Shown here piece by piece: positions 39,936 to 48,004 of a stretch of DNA of 64,000 nucleotides. A program made the position numbers and the translations under genes. The notes under the pieces are model-generated. The model ran no database searches and had not been told where the DNA came from. It was given only the letters and a program-made list of their open reading frames with translations. Where the stretch lies: assembly GCA_963847965.1 (NCBI GenBank), contig CAWKCG010000006.1, positions 62,001-126,000 of the forward strand, in the 5' to 3' direction. This stretch comes from Palsa-504 sp963847965. GTDB taxonomy: Bacteria; Actinomycetota; Actinomycetes; Streptosporangiales; Streptosporangiaceae. Numbering within the stretch: the first letter of the stretch is position 1; the number at the start of each line of letters is the position of its first letter.

Positions 39936-42293
39936 TCAGCCTGCCCCGGCTCCTGGCGGCCGGGCCGCGAGGCAATCGAGGACGCGTTCGGGCGTGATCG
40001 GCAAGACGGCGGGCCTGACCCCGATAGCGTCCTGGATCGCGCTGGCTACGGCGGCGGCGGGCGGCCCGATCGGCGGCTCGCCGATGCCGCGCGCCCCGAA
40101 CGGTCCCATCCCCTCGCCCGATTCGAGCACCACGACGTCGATCTCCGGTACGTCCGTCGCGGTCGGGATGAGGTACTGGAAGAAACCCCCGGTGAGGTTC
40201 ATCCCGTCGGCCATGACCACCTCTTCGAGCAGCGCCATGCCGAGCCCCTGGGCGACGGCGCCGGAGATCTGGCCCTGCACCGATCGCGGGTTGATGGCGC
40301 GCCCGACGTCGTGCGCCGCCACGTAGCCGAGCAACTCCACCTGCCCGGTGTCGAGGTCCACCTCGAGGTCGCACAGGTGCGCGCCGAAGGTGAAGTCGGG
40401 GAACACCCGGTCCGCCTGCAGGCTCTTGACCACGGGCTTGCCCTTGGGGCCGAAGAACGTGCCGAGCGCCTCGATCGGCACGTTGCGCCTGCGGCAGGTG
40501 ACCAGCGCCTCCGGCAGGCTCATGGCGTCACCCGCCGGCCCGCTGACCAGGCCGCCCTCGAGCCGGAGGCCGTCCGAAGGCTGACCCGTGGCCTCCGCGG
40601 CGGCCGCCAGGACGCCGTCGCGCAGCAGCACGCACGCCTCGTAGACCGCGTTACCCGACATCAGCAGCTGCCGGGTCGCGGTCGTGGTCCCGGCCAGCGG
40701 GTTGAGGGCGGAGTCACCGAAGTGCACGGTGATCCGGTCCATCGGCACGCCGAGGATCTCCGACGCGATCTGGGCGAGCGACGACGCCTGGCCGCCGCCG
40801 ATGTCGGGGACCGCGCACCGCACCGAGAGGCTGCCGTCGAGCTGGAAGCCGACCCAGGCGGCGGCCGAGTCGTTGAGCCAGACGAGCCTGCCGTAGGACT
40901 GCAGGTTGCAGGCGAGGCCCCGGCCCACCGCCTTGCGCGGCCCGGAGGGCGCGGGCTTGCCGCCCGCCCGGCCGGCCACCGCGTCGATGGTCTGCGCCAG
41001 CAGGACCTCGGTCTCGATGACCTGCCCGACGGGCAGGGCGTCGCCGCGGGCGAGCGCGTTCCGCTTCCTGATCTCGGCCGGGGTCAGCCCGAGCTCGCGC
41101 GCCAGCAGGTCCATCTGCGCCTCGTACCCGAACACCACCTGCATCCCGCCGAAGCCGCGGAACGCCGACGTCGGGGGGTTGTTGGTGTACGCGCACCTGG
41201 CCCGCAGGCGCACGTTGCCCACCTGGTACGGACCGCAGGCGTGGACGGAGGAGTACAGCAGCACGAGGGCGGACAGGTACGCGTAGGCGCCGGAGTCCGC
41301 GGTGATGTCGATCTCCTGAGCCAGGAGCTGGCCGAAGCGGTCGGCGGCCGTCCGGTACCGCAGCCGCATCCGGTGCCGCTTCGGCCTGGCCAGCAGCGAC
41401 TCCTGGCGGGTCCACTGCATCCGCACCGGGCGCCGGGTCCGCCACACGGCCAGCCCCAGGTAGGGCTCGACCGTCATGTCCTCCTTGCCGCCGAACCCGC
41501 CGCCGACGTAGGGCGCGATCACCCGCACCCGCGCCTCGGGGATGCCCAGGATCCGCGCGACGTCCCGGTAGTGCTCGACGACCTGCGTGGCCACCCGCAG
41601 GGTCAGCACGCCCTCGTCGTCCAGCCAGCCGACCCCGGCCTCCGGTTCCAGGTAGGCGTGATCGACGGCCTGGGTCTGGTAGCTGCCCTCGACCACGACG
41701 TCGGCGGCCGCGAAGGCCGCGTCCACGTCACCCCGGTCGATATCCCACTCGCCGAGCAGGTTGCCTTCCGCGTGGACCAGAGGGGCACCGGAAGCGAGCG
41801 CCGCCTCGGGCTCGAAGACCGCGGGCAGCTCCTCGTAGTCGACGGACACCAGGTCGCAGGCCTCGGCCAGCGCCTCCTCGGTCTCCGCGATGACCAGCGC
41901 CACCGGCTCGCCGTGGAACCGCACCCGGTCCGTGGCGAGCACCTCCATGCTGGCCTTCAACGCGGCTACCTCGACCGTCTGGCCCGGTACGTCGACCCAG
42001 ATGACGTTGTGCGGCACGTCCTCGCCGAACAGCACGCTGACCACCCCGGGCACCGCGAGCGCCGCGCTGGCGTCGCGCCCTGCGATCCGGGCCGAGGGCA
42101 CCGGTGAGCGCACCAGGCGGGCGTGCAGCATGCTGGCGAAGGCCAGGTCGCCCGCGTACCTGGTGGTGCCGGCCACCTTCTCCGCCTGGTCGTGCCGCGG
42201 CAGCGGCTGGCGCACCACCCGCAGCTCGTCTTCTTTCGACGTCCGGATCCCGGCCGCGCGGCCCAAACCGCCTGAGCCGCCCAAACCCGTCAC
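39936..42293 (-). CDS. Xanthine dehydrogenase-like molybdenum hydroxylase, large subunit (module 1)
   Basis: A 785-residue CoxL/XdhB-type protein. Domain order: N-terminal substrate domain with SVDYEELPAVFEPEAAL, then the Moco domain with PYVGGGFGGKEDMTVEPYLG and TNNPPTSAFRGFGGMQV. The C-terminal GARGIGEPPIG contains the catalytic Glu. There is no CO-dehydrogenase-type VAYRCSFR loop, so CO is not the substrate. GTG 42293 is in a GTGA overlap with the small subunit stop. The sequence is closely similar to the large subunit at 54590-56905. It hydroxylates an unknown, probably aromatic or N-heterocyclic, carbon and passes electrons to the 2Fe-2S and FAD subunits. Confidence 0.86.
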   Translation of the reverse strand: MTGLGGSGGLGRAAGIRTSKEDELRVVRQPLPRHDQAEKVAGTTRYAGDLAFASMLHARLVRSPVPSARIAGRDASAALAVPGVVSVLFGEDVPHNVIWVDVPGQTVEVAALKASMEVLATDRVRFHGEPVALVIAETEEALAEACDLVSVDYEELPAVFEPEAALASGAPLVHAEGNLLGEWDIDRGDVDAAFAAADVVVEGSYQTQAVDHAYLEPEAGVGWLDDEGVLTLRVATQVVEHYRDVARILGIPEARVRVIAPYVGGGFGGKEDMTVEPYLGLAVWRTRRPVRMQWTRQESLLARPKRHRMRLRYRTAADRFGQLLAQEIDITADSGAYAYLSALVLLYSSVHACGPYQVGNVRLRARCAYTNNPPTSAFRGFGGMQVVFGYEAQMDLLARELGLTPAEIRKRNALARGDALPVGQVIETEVLLAQTIDAVAGRAGGKPAPSGPRKAVGRGLACNLQSYGRLVWLNDSAAAWVGFQLDGSLSVRCAVPDIGGGQASSLAQIASEILGVPMDRITVHFGDSALNPLAGTTTATRQLLMSGNAVYEACVLLRDGVLAAAAEATGQPSDGLRLEGGLVSGPAGDAMSLPEALVTCRRRNVPIEALGTFFGPKGKPVVKSLQADRVFPDFTFGAHLCDLEVDLDTGQVELLGYVAAHDVGRAINPRSVQGQISGAVAQGLGMALLEEVVMADGMNLTGGFFQYLIPTATDVPEIDVVVLESGEGMGPFGARGIGEPPIGPPAAAVASAIQDAIGVRPAVLPITPERVLDCLAARPPGAGAG

Positions 42294-42769
42294 CGGCCCG
42301 CCTCTTCCTGTGCCATCTCGATCGCGTCCACGATCGGCCCGTAGCCGGTGCACCGGCACAGGTTGCCGTGCAGCTCCTCGCGTATCTCCTGGCGAGAAAG
42401 CCGGCGCCCGCCGGCCAGCGCGGCCGCGGCCGCCATCAGCATGCCCGGCGTGCAGAAGCCGCACTGCGCGGCGTGCCTGGAGTGGAAGGCGCGCTGCAGC
42501 GGGCCGAGCGACCCGTCGGCCTCGAGCAGCCCGGCCGCGGTGGTGACCGCCGCGCCGTCCACCTGCGCGGCGAGCACCAGGCAGGCCGAGGTCGGCTGCC
42601 CGTCGACCAGGACCGTGCACGCCCCGCAGATCCCCTCGCCGCAGCCGTACTTCGGATCCGTGACCCCGGCCGCCTCCCGCAGCCAGCGCAGCAGCGTCAG
42701 GTGCGCCCCGGCGGCCCGGGACACCTCGCGGCCGTTGACCGTCAGGGTGACGGCCAGCTCATCGCTCAC
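42290..42769 (-). CDS. Molybdenum hydroxylase 2Fe-2S subunit (module 1)
   Basis: A 159-residue CoxS-like protein. The plant-type 2Fe-2S motif is KYGCGEGICGACTVLVDG (four Cys with the fourth in TSACLVL), and the second cluster uses QCGFCTPGM and LCRCTGYGPIVDAI. GTG 42769 overlaps the stop of the FAD subunit. It passes electrons from Moco to FAD. The gene order M-S-L equals that of module 2. Confidence 0.88.
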   Translation of the reverse strand: MSDELAVTLTVNGREVSRAAGAHLTLLRWLREAAGVTDPKYGCGEGICGACTVLVDGQPTSACLVLAAQVDGAAVTTAAGLLEADGSLGPLQRAFHSRHAAQCGFCTPGMLMAAAAALAGGRRLSRQEIREELHGNLCRCTGYGPIVDAIEMAQEEAGR

Positions 42770-43638
42770 GCGGCCTCCTCGGATCGCCGGCCGGCCTCGG
42801 CCAGCGCCCGCGCCACCAGGACCCGGCACACGTGCGCCCGGTAGCCAGCGCTGGCTCCGGTATCGCTGACCGGCCGGATCCCGCGCAGCGGCCCGGACTC
42901 CTCGAGCCGGCCGGCGATCTCGCTCACCAAGGCGCCGCCCAGCGAGATCTCCACGTCCGCCAGCCGCACCGGCCGGTCGCTGACCCCGCCGACGGCCACC
43001 CGGCTTTCCACGACGACGCCGCCCGCGATCCGGACCAGCGCGGCGGCCGCCGCGAGGGCGAAGTCGCCGTCGCGCCGGGAGACCTCCTGGAAGCTCCACC
43101 CCCAGCCGGGCCCGAGCGCCGGAACCCGCGCCGCGGCCACGAGCTCATCCGGGGCTAGCTGCGTGGTCAGGAAGCCGAGGTGAAACTCCTCGGCCTTGAC
43201 CTCCCGCCATCCCCGCCCGTCCGTGACCGAATACGTGGCCCCCAGCGCCACCATGACCAGCGGCAGCTCGGCCGCCGGGTCGCTGTGCGCCAGGGACCCG
43301 CCCAGCGTGCCGCGCGCCCTGACCCTGGCGTTCCCGATCTTCCTCGCCGCCGCGCCGAGCAGCGGCTGCAGGCCCGCGGCCACCGGGTCGCCGGCCAGCC
43401 GCGCGTGCGTCACCAGGGCGCCGACCGAGACATAGCCGTCCGAAGCGGTAACCTCCCGCCCAAAAGCGGCCCGCGAGATGTCGATGACGACCTCGGGCTG
43501 CGCCAGGCCGAGGTTCACCAGCGGCATCAGGCTCTGCCCGCCCGCGATGACCTTCGCGCCCTCGCCGTGCTGGCGGAGCAGGTCGCAGGCCTCAGCCAGC
43601 CCGTCGGCCCGCTCGAACCGGAACGCCCGCGTAAACAT
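42766..43638 (-). CDS. Molybdenum hydroxylase FAD-binding subunit (module 1)
   Basis: A 290-residue CoxM-like protein. KVIAGGQSLMPLVNLGL is the first FAD loop, and RVRARGTLGGSLAHSDPAAE is the second (TxGGSxAHxD). ATG 43638 overlaps the stop of the DUF6282-type gene. The C-terminal CO_deh_flav domain ends HVCRVLVARALAE. It is the electron-accepting subunit of the module. Confidence 0.88.
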   Translation of the reverse strand: MFTRAFRFERADGLAEACDLLRQHGEGAKVIAGGQSLMPLVNLGLAQPEVVIDISRAAFGREVTASDGYVSVGALVTHARLAGDPVAAGLQPLLGAAARKIGNARVRARGTLGGSLAHSDPAAELPLVMVALGATYSVTDGRGWREVKAEEFHLGFLTTQLAPDELVAAARVPALGPGWGWSFQEVSRRDGDFALAAAAALVRIAGGVVVESRVAVGGVSDRPVRLADVEISLGGALVSEIAGRLEESGPLRGIRPVSDTGASAGYRAHVCRVLVARALAEAGRRSEEAA

Positions 43639-44567
43639 CACGAGCCAGCGGCCGGCCCGGGCGGCGTCCAGCCCGGGTCGAGGCCGAGCAGCAGGGCCGG
43701 CGTCTGCTTTCCCATCTTCTCCAGGTATTCGAACGGCACGCCGATGTCGATCAGCGCGGCCAGCAGCATCCGCAGCCCCTCCGGGTGCGGCGGCCCGGCG
43801 AACTGCCCGAGGTCGGAACCAAGGACGATGTTCTCCCCGCGCAGGGCAATAATCCAGGAAGCCAGCTCGCCCGGCTGCTGCTCCCAGAAGATCGGCGAAA
43901 CGCAGGAGCACGCCACGTACTCCATGACCGCGCCCTTGGCGATCAGCTCCCTTTGCACATCCAGGTCCAGCTTGCACAGCGACCAGTTGGCGTGGGTGAC
44001 GATGAACCGCGTAACGCCCGCCTGCGTGGCCGCGTCGAGCAGGGCCCGGATCTCCGCCAACGACAAGTGCCCGGTCGCCAGCGCGACGTCGTTCTCCGCG
44101 ACGATCTCGCAGATCGTCCTGGCCTCTTTACTGAGGGTGACACCGTCCTCCTCGAACACCGTAACGCCCTCGCCGGGCAGTTGCTTCTTCGGCCGCCCGA
44201 ACTGCGGGTAGTCGGGCATGTCGAAGAACTCGGCGTGGTACTTCGAGTGGTTGGACGGCATCCACACGACCTTGGCGCCATAGTGGATGGCGGCCTCGGC
44301 CACGTACGGGTTCAGCCCGCCGACCGACCGGTTCAGCACCACCGACCCGAACGACGAAACCTCGGGGTGCATCCGGTTCACGTAGTACGCCCGCCCCGTG
44401 GTCGACGCGTCGTGATCCTTGAGCACGAAGCCGCGCATGCCGTACGCGATCGCGTACTCGGCCAGTGCGGCGTCGTCGATGTGCCGCCTGAACAGGGCAG
44501 GGGCGGTGTGCGCGTGCATGTCGATGGCCCCGCGGAGCAGTTCGAGATCGGGTCGGTCCACGCTCAC
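43638..44567 (-). CDS. DUF6282-type metal-dependent hydrolase (copy 1)
   Basis: A 309-residue protein of an amidohydrolase/PHP-like fold. The HxH motif is AIDMHAHTAPALFRR, followed by FVLKDHDAST, LATGHLS, FIVTHANWS and VLGSDLGQ, which provide likely metal His and Asp residues. It is homologous to the gene at 59855-60910, which has DLHCHPFPDLFPR, LLKCHHEN and VITHPY in the same places. It leads the operon with molybdenum hydroxylase module 1. A ring-opening or amide-hydrolysis role for the hydroxylated product is inferred. It is divergent from the IclR gene. Confidence 0.75.
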   Translation of the reverse strand: MSVDRPDLELLRGAIDMHAHTAPALFRRHIDDAALAEYAIAYGMRGFVLKDHDASTTGRAYYVNRMHPEVSSFGSVVLNRSVGGLNPYVAEAAIHYGAKVVWMPSNHSKYHAEFFDMPDYPQFGRPKKQLPGEGVTVFEEDGVTLSKEARTICEIVAENDVALATGHLSLAEIRALLDAATQAGVTRFIVTHANWSLCKLDLDVQRELIAKGAVMEYVACSCVSPIFWEQQPGELASWIIALRGENIVLGSDLGQFAGPPHPEGLRMLLAALIDIGVPFEYLEKMGKQTPALLLGLDPGWTPPGPAAGS

Positions 44568-44618
44568 TCCATCCGCGTTCTCGTAATCCGAGATGACATT
44601 TCGCCAGCCGGTATCGGG

Positions 44619-44628
44619 ATGTTAACAT
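44619..44628. promoter_or_regulatory. ATGTTAACAT palindrome between divergent genes
   Basis: A perfect 10-base palindrome lies in the 67-base region separating the DUF6282/Mo-hydroxylase operon from the IclR gene, 7 bases before the latter. An IclR-family operator is plausible. Confidence 0.35.
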
Positions 44629-44634
44629 GCCAGC

Positions 44635-45576
44635 GTGTCCCGCTCCATGGCCGACAGCCGAACCACGGCTGACCGGCCTGCCTTCCAGGTGCTCGAGCGG
44701 ACGTTCGGCATCCTGGAGGTCTTCACCGAGTCGCGCCCTGAGTGGAGCACCACCGAGGTCGCCCGCGAACGTGACCTGCCGGTGCCGACCGCGCACCGTA
44801 TCCTGACCGCGCTGAAGCGGCTCGGCTACGTCAGCCAGGACCAGCAGACCAGGCGCTTCCGCCTGGGCGCGGCCGCGCTCAGCCTCGGCGAGCGGGCGCG
44901 CACGCGGGCCGACCTCCGCCCGGTCGCGATCGGCGCGCTGCGCCGGCTGTCCGAGGCGACCGGTGAGACGGCCCTGCTGACGGTGCTCAGCCCGGACCGG
45001 GACCGCAGCGTGTGCCTGGAACGCGTGGAGACCTCGCAGCCCCTCCGGCTGTCCGTGCAGCCGGGAAGGCAGCTGCCGCTGCACGCGGGCGCCTCGCAGA
45101 AGGCACTGCTGGCCTTCATGCCCGCGGACGAGATCGACGCCCTGACCGGCCAGCCCCTCGAGCGCTTGTGCACCGCCACGATCACCAGCCGCCCGGCGCT
45201 GCGCCGCGAGCTCGCGGCGATCCGCGCGCGGGGCTGGTCGAGCAGCTACGAGGAGACCAACGTCGGCGTCTGGGGGATCGCGGTGCCCGTGCTGTCGCCC
45301 GCCGATGTGGTCTGCGCGGTGGGCATCGCCGGGCCGAGCCCGCGGCTGACCGCCGACCGGGTCCGTAAAGACATCGGGCTGACCCACGAGGCGGCGGCCG
45401 CCATCGCCCGGGCGCTCGGGCTGAGCGCGCCCCCGGTGACGGTCACCGACGCCCGCATCGGCCCGGATCCGAACGAACCCAAGAACCCCAAAGACCCCAA
45501 GGACCCCAAGGACCCCGAGGCCCGAAAGTACCCCAAAATCACCAGGAGCCCCAAAACCGACCGGAGCGCCCCGTGA
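44635..45576 (+). CDS. IclR-family transcriptional regulator
   Basis: A 313-residue regulator. The winged HTH is TTEVARERDLPVPTAHRILT followed by ALKRLGYVSQDQ, and the IclR effector domain begins near LRRLSEATGETALLTVL. The C-terminus is an unusual tail of PKDPKDPKD-type repeats, encoded by 9-bp tandem units. The GTG start is followed by an in-frame ATG five codons in. It likely controls the divergent Mo-hydroxylase operon and the downstream SDR/tautomerase/aminotransferase genes, whose first start overlaps its stop. The effector is unknown. Confidence 0.88.
   Translation: MSRSMADSRTTADRPAFQVLERTFGILEVFTESRPEWSTTEVARERDLPVPTAHRILTALKRLGYVSQDQQTRRFRLGAAALSLGERARTRADLRPVAIGALRRLSEATGETALLTVLSPDRDRSVCLERVETSQPLRLSVQPGRQLPLHAGASQKALLAFMPADEIDALTGQPLERLCTATITSRPALRRELAAIRARGWSSSYEETNVGVWGIAVPVLSPADVVCAVGIAGPSPRLTADRVRKDIGLTHEAAAAIARALGLSAPPVTVTDARIGPDPNEPKNPKDPKDPKDPEARKYPKITRSPKTDRSAP
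45481..45516 (+). repeat. 9-bp tandem repeat at the iclR-like 3' end
   Basis: Four near-identical units AAGAACCCC, AAAGACCCC, AAGGACCCC and AAGGACCCC encode the PK(N/D) tail. They end shortly before the GTGA overlap with the SDR gene. Confidence 0.85.
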
Positions 45577-46370
45577 CCGGTACACAGCCACTGCGGGGCC
45601 AGGTCGCGATCGTGACCGGCGCGGGCCAGGGGATCGGCGCGGTCGTCTGCCAGTACCTGGCCGAGGACGGCGCCCACGTCGCGCTGGCCGGGCGGGACGC
45701 CGGCGCGCTCAGCGCCAAGGCCGCCGAACTCGACGAGCACTTCCCCGGCCGCTCCAGCCTGCCCGTCCGCTGCGACGTCACCGACGAGGAACAGGTCAGC
45801 GCCATGGTGGAAGCCGTCGCCGCGAACTTCGCCGGCCTCGACATCCTGGTCAACTGCGCGGGCGGGACCGGCCCGATCGAGACGCCCGCCCAGGACTACC
45901 CGGTCGAGGAGTTCCGCCGGATCCTCGACCTGAACGTGATCGGCACCTTCCTGCCGTGCAAGTACGTGATCCCGCACCTGATCGAGCGGGGCGGCGGCCG
46001 CATCGTGAACATCGCCGGGACCTCCGGGTTGCGCGGGTACCGGAACCGCAGCGGGTACTCCTCGTCCAAGTGGGCGGTCCGGGGACTGACCAGGACCCTG
46101 GCTCTCGAGCTCGGCCGGTACGGCATCACCGTCAACGACGTCTGCCCGAACGTCACGCACGGCGGGCGGATGGACAAGATCGTGGCCGAGAAGGCCCGCG
46201 TGACCGGCAGGACAGAAGACGAGGTGTACGCGGACTTCACCGCGCAGACCGCGCTCGGCCGGTTTGTGGAAGAGTCCGATGTGGCGGCGGCGATCAGGTT
46301 CCTGGTCTCTCCCGGCGCCGCGAACATCACCGGCCACGACATTCCCGTCGACGCCGGCTGGGACGTATGA
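45573..46370 (+). CDS. Short-chain dehydrogenase/reductase
   Basis: A 265-residue classical SDR. VAIVTGAGQGIGAVV near residue 11 binds NAD(P), LVNCAGG follows, and the active site is IAGTSGLRG (Ser) and YSSSKWAVR (Tyr-x3-Lys). The end DIPVDAGWDV is the usual SDR tail. GTG overlaps the stop of the IclR gene. The substrate is likely a hydroxyl/keto intermediate of the island. Confidence 0.87.
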   Translation: MTGTQPLRGQVAIVTGAGQGIGAVVCQYLAEDGAHVALAGRDAGALSAKAAELDEHFPGRSSLPVRCDVTDEEQVSAMVEAVAANFAGLDILVNCAGGTGPIETPAQDYPVEEFRRILDLNVIGTFLPCKYVIPHLIERGGGRIVNIAGTSGLRGYRNRSGYSSSKWAVRGLTRTLALELGRYGITVNDVCPNVTHGGRMDKIVAEKARVTGRTEDEVYADFTAQTALGRFVEESDVAAAIRFLVSPGAANITGHDIPVDAGWDV

Positions 46371-46423
46371 CAAGCGACGTATGGACAAGCGACGTATGTA
46401 ACAGGCGACGAATGAACAAGCGA
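46363..46423 (+). repeat. Degenerate 15-16-bp tandem repeat at the SDR/tautomerase junction
   Basis: Four units, GACGTATGACAAGC-like and ACGTATGTAACAGGCG-like, run from the last SDR codons through the intergenic gap. Each contains an ATG. The last unit supplies the GAGGTG RBS of the tautomerase gene. Confidence 0.7.
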
Positions 46424-46431
46424 GGTGCACG

Positions 46432-46620
46432 ATGCCACTGATCGAGGTCAAGGCCACCGACCGGCGATTCTCCGACCCTGACGTGGGCGAGCGGCTGATC
46501 ACCGCGCTCACCGACGCGGCGTGCCAGGTCTGGGGCGAGGACGCCCGCCCGCACATCTGGGTCGTGGTCGAACCCGTCCCGGCCAAGCAGTGGGGCGTCG
46601 GCGGCAAGCCGCTCGGATGA
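46432..46620 (+). CDS. 4-oxalocrotonate tautomerase-like protein
   Basis: A 62-residue protein. MPLIEVKATDRRF gives the catalytic Pro1 after Met removal and an Arg at about 11. PHIWVVVEPVP and QWGVGG near the end match the conserved strand/loop of 4-OT subunits. Such proteins tautomerise unsaturated oxo acids from ring cleavage. The stop overlaps the ATG of the aminotransferase gene, indicating coupling. GAGGTG is the RBS. Confidence 0.8.
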   Translation: MPLIEVKATDRRFSDPDVGERLITALTDAACQVWGEDARPHIWVVVEPVPAKQWGVGGKPLG

Positions 46621-47933
46621 GTTCCGCCGGCCGCCTGCTGTCGACGAGCCTCACCGCCGGCGACGAGGGCAATCCCCAGATCGTCGGCGGGCACGGCGTC
46701 TGGTTCCGCCTGTCCGACGGGCGCGAGGTCATCGACGCCAGCAACACGGCGGCCCCGCTCGGCCACTGCCACCCCGAGATCATCGAGGCCGTCCGCGACG
46801 CCGCCGACGCGCCCGTCATCAACGAGGGCTGGCAGTGGGCCGAACGCGAGCAGGCCGCCGACGACCTGCTCCGCATCGCCTTCGCCGGGGAAGAGTGGGC
46901 CGCGGCGGTCCGCTTCTTCATCAGCGCCAGCGAGGCCAACGACGCCGCGCTCTCCCTGTGCCAGGCGCTGACCGGCCGGAAGGACCTCGCGACCAGGCAG
47001 CGCGCCTACCACGGCGGCGCGGGCCTGGCCAGGGAGCTGACCGTGCAGCCGCAGTGGCACGGCGGGCTGGCCGGCCCTGGAACGCCAGGATCCCCCGCCA
47101 GCGCCGCCCCGCCGCGGCTGGCCACCGTGCACGAGCTGCCCGCACCGTCGGGCGCGCGGGTCACCGGCCAGCCCGACCCGACCGCGGGAGAGGACTGGCT
47201 CCCCGGCGCCCGGGCGCAGCTCGCCCGCAGCGCCGCCATCCTCCTCGACTACAGCCAGGGCGGCATCTACCACTCGCCGGACTACCAGGACCGGGTGGCC
47301 GCCCTGGCCCAGCAGGAAGGCGCGTACTGGATCGCCGATGAGACAGTGACCGGCTTCGGCAGGGTCGGCGGCTGGTTCCAGTTCCAGCACGGCACGGCCA
47401 GGCCCGACCTGGTCACGATGGGCAAGTGCCTGTCCGCGGGCGGCGCCGCGGCCGGCGCGATCGTGCTGTCCCAAAGCATGCTCGACCGGCTCGAGGGCAC
47501 GAGCTGGCAGAGCTATTCGACCTACCGCGCCCACCCGGTCGCGATGGCGGCCATCCGCGCCCACCTCCGGGTATCGAGCCGCGAGGGCCTGTACAAGCGC
47601 GCCGCCGACCTCGACGCCGTCATGTACGACCGCCTGGCCGAGGTCGCCGCGCAGCACCCGAGCGTGCAGCGGGTCGACGGCAGGGGACTGCACTGGACCG
47701 TCGAGCTGCACGGCCCCGACTGGCGCGGCTGGCGCGGCGAGGAGGCCAACCCGCTGGCCAGCCGGGTGGTCGCGCGCGCCCTGGCGGCGGGCGCCCTGAT
47801 CGCCACCAGCGGCGAGCAGACGTCGCTGTTCCTCGCCCCGCCGCTGGTCATCTCCGACGCCGAGCTGGCCCGGGTCTTCGACGCCCTCCACCACGGCCTC
47901 GAACTGGCCGACGCCGAGCTGGCGGGCACGTAA
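46617..47933 (+). CDS. Class III (omega) aminotransferase
   Basis: A 438-residue PLP protein. SNTAAPLGHCHPEIIEAVRD is near residue 42, the PLP-binding Asp is in IADETVTGFGRVG, and the Schiff-base Lys is in LVTMGKCLSAGG. The class signature also appears as FFISASEANDAALSL. Subgroup members act on beta-amino acids, gamma-aminobutyrate or glutamate semialdehyde. The donor or acceptor here may be an amino product of the island, but this is not shown. A strong terminator follows its stop. Confidence 0.82.
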   Translation: MSSAGRLLSTSLTAGDEGNPQIVGGHGVWFRLSDGREVIDASNTAAPLGHCHPEIIEAVRDAADAPVINEGWQWAEREQAADDLLRIAFAGEEWAAAVRFFISASEANDAALSLCQALTGRKDLATRQRAYHGGAGLARELTVQPQWHGGLAGPGTPGSPASAAPPRLATVHELPAPSGARVTGQPDPTAGEDWLPGARAQLARSAAILLDYSQGGIYHSPDYQDRVAALAQQEGAYWIADETVTGFGRVGGWFQFQHGTARPDLVTMGKCLSAGGAAAGAIVLSQSMLDRLEGTSWQSYSTYRAHPVAMAAIRAHLRVSSREGLYKRAADLDAVMYDRLAEVAAQHPSVQRVDGRGLHWTVELHGPDWRGWRGEEANPLASRVVARALAAGALIATSGEQTSLFLAPPLVISDAELARVFDALHHGLELADAELAGT

Positions 47934-47937
47934 CACC

Positions 47938-47982
47938 CCGCCCGTTCGGCAGATAAAAGATCTTTCTAAGCCGAACGGGCGG
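47938..47982. terminator. Bidirectional terminator between aminotransferase and permease genes
   Basis: A 13-bp stem, CCGCCCGTTCGGC and its complement, encloses a 19-base A/T-rich loop containing AAAGATCTTT. The right arm overlaps dispersed-motif copy 5. It ends the convergent transcripts. Confidence 0.7.
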
Positions 47983-47991
47983 TGGTTCCCG
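47970..47991 (+). repeat. Dispersed border motif, copy 5
   Basis: GCCGAACGGGCGGTGGTTCC then CG, preceded by TCTTTCTAA. Here the motif has an inverted left arm, so it folds as a hairpin between convergent genes. Confidence 0.6.
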
Positions 47992-48004
47992 TGTCCGGCC
48001 CCTG

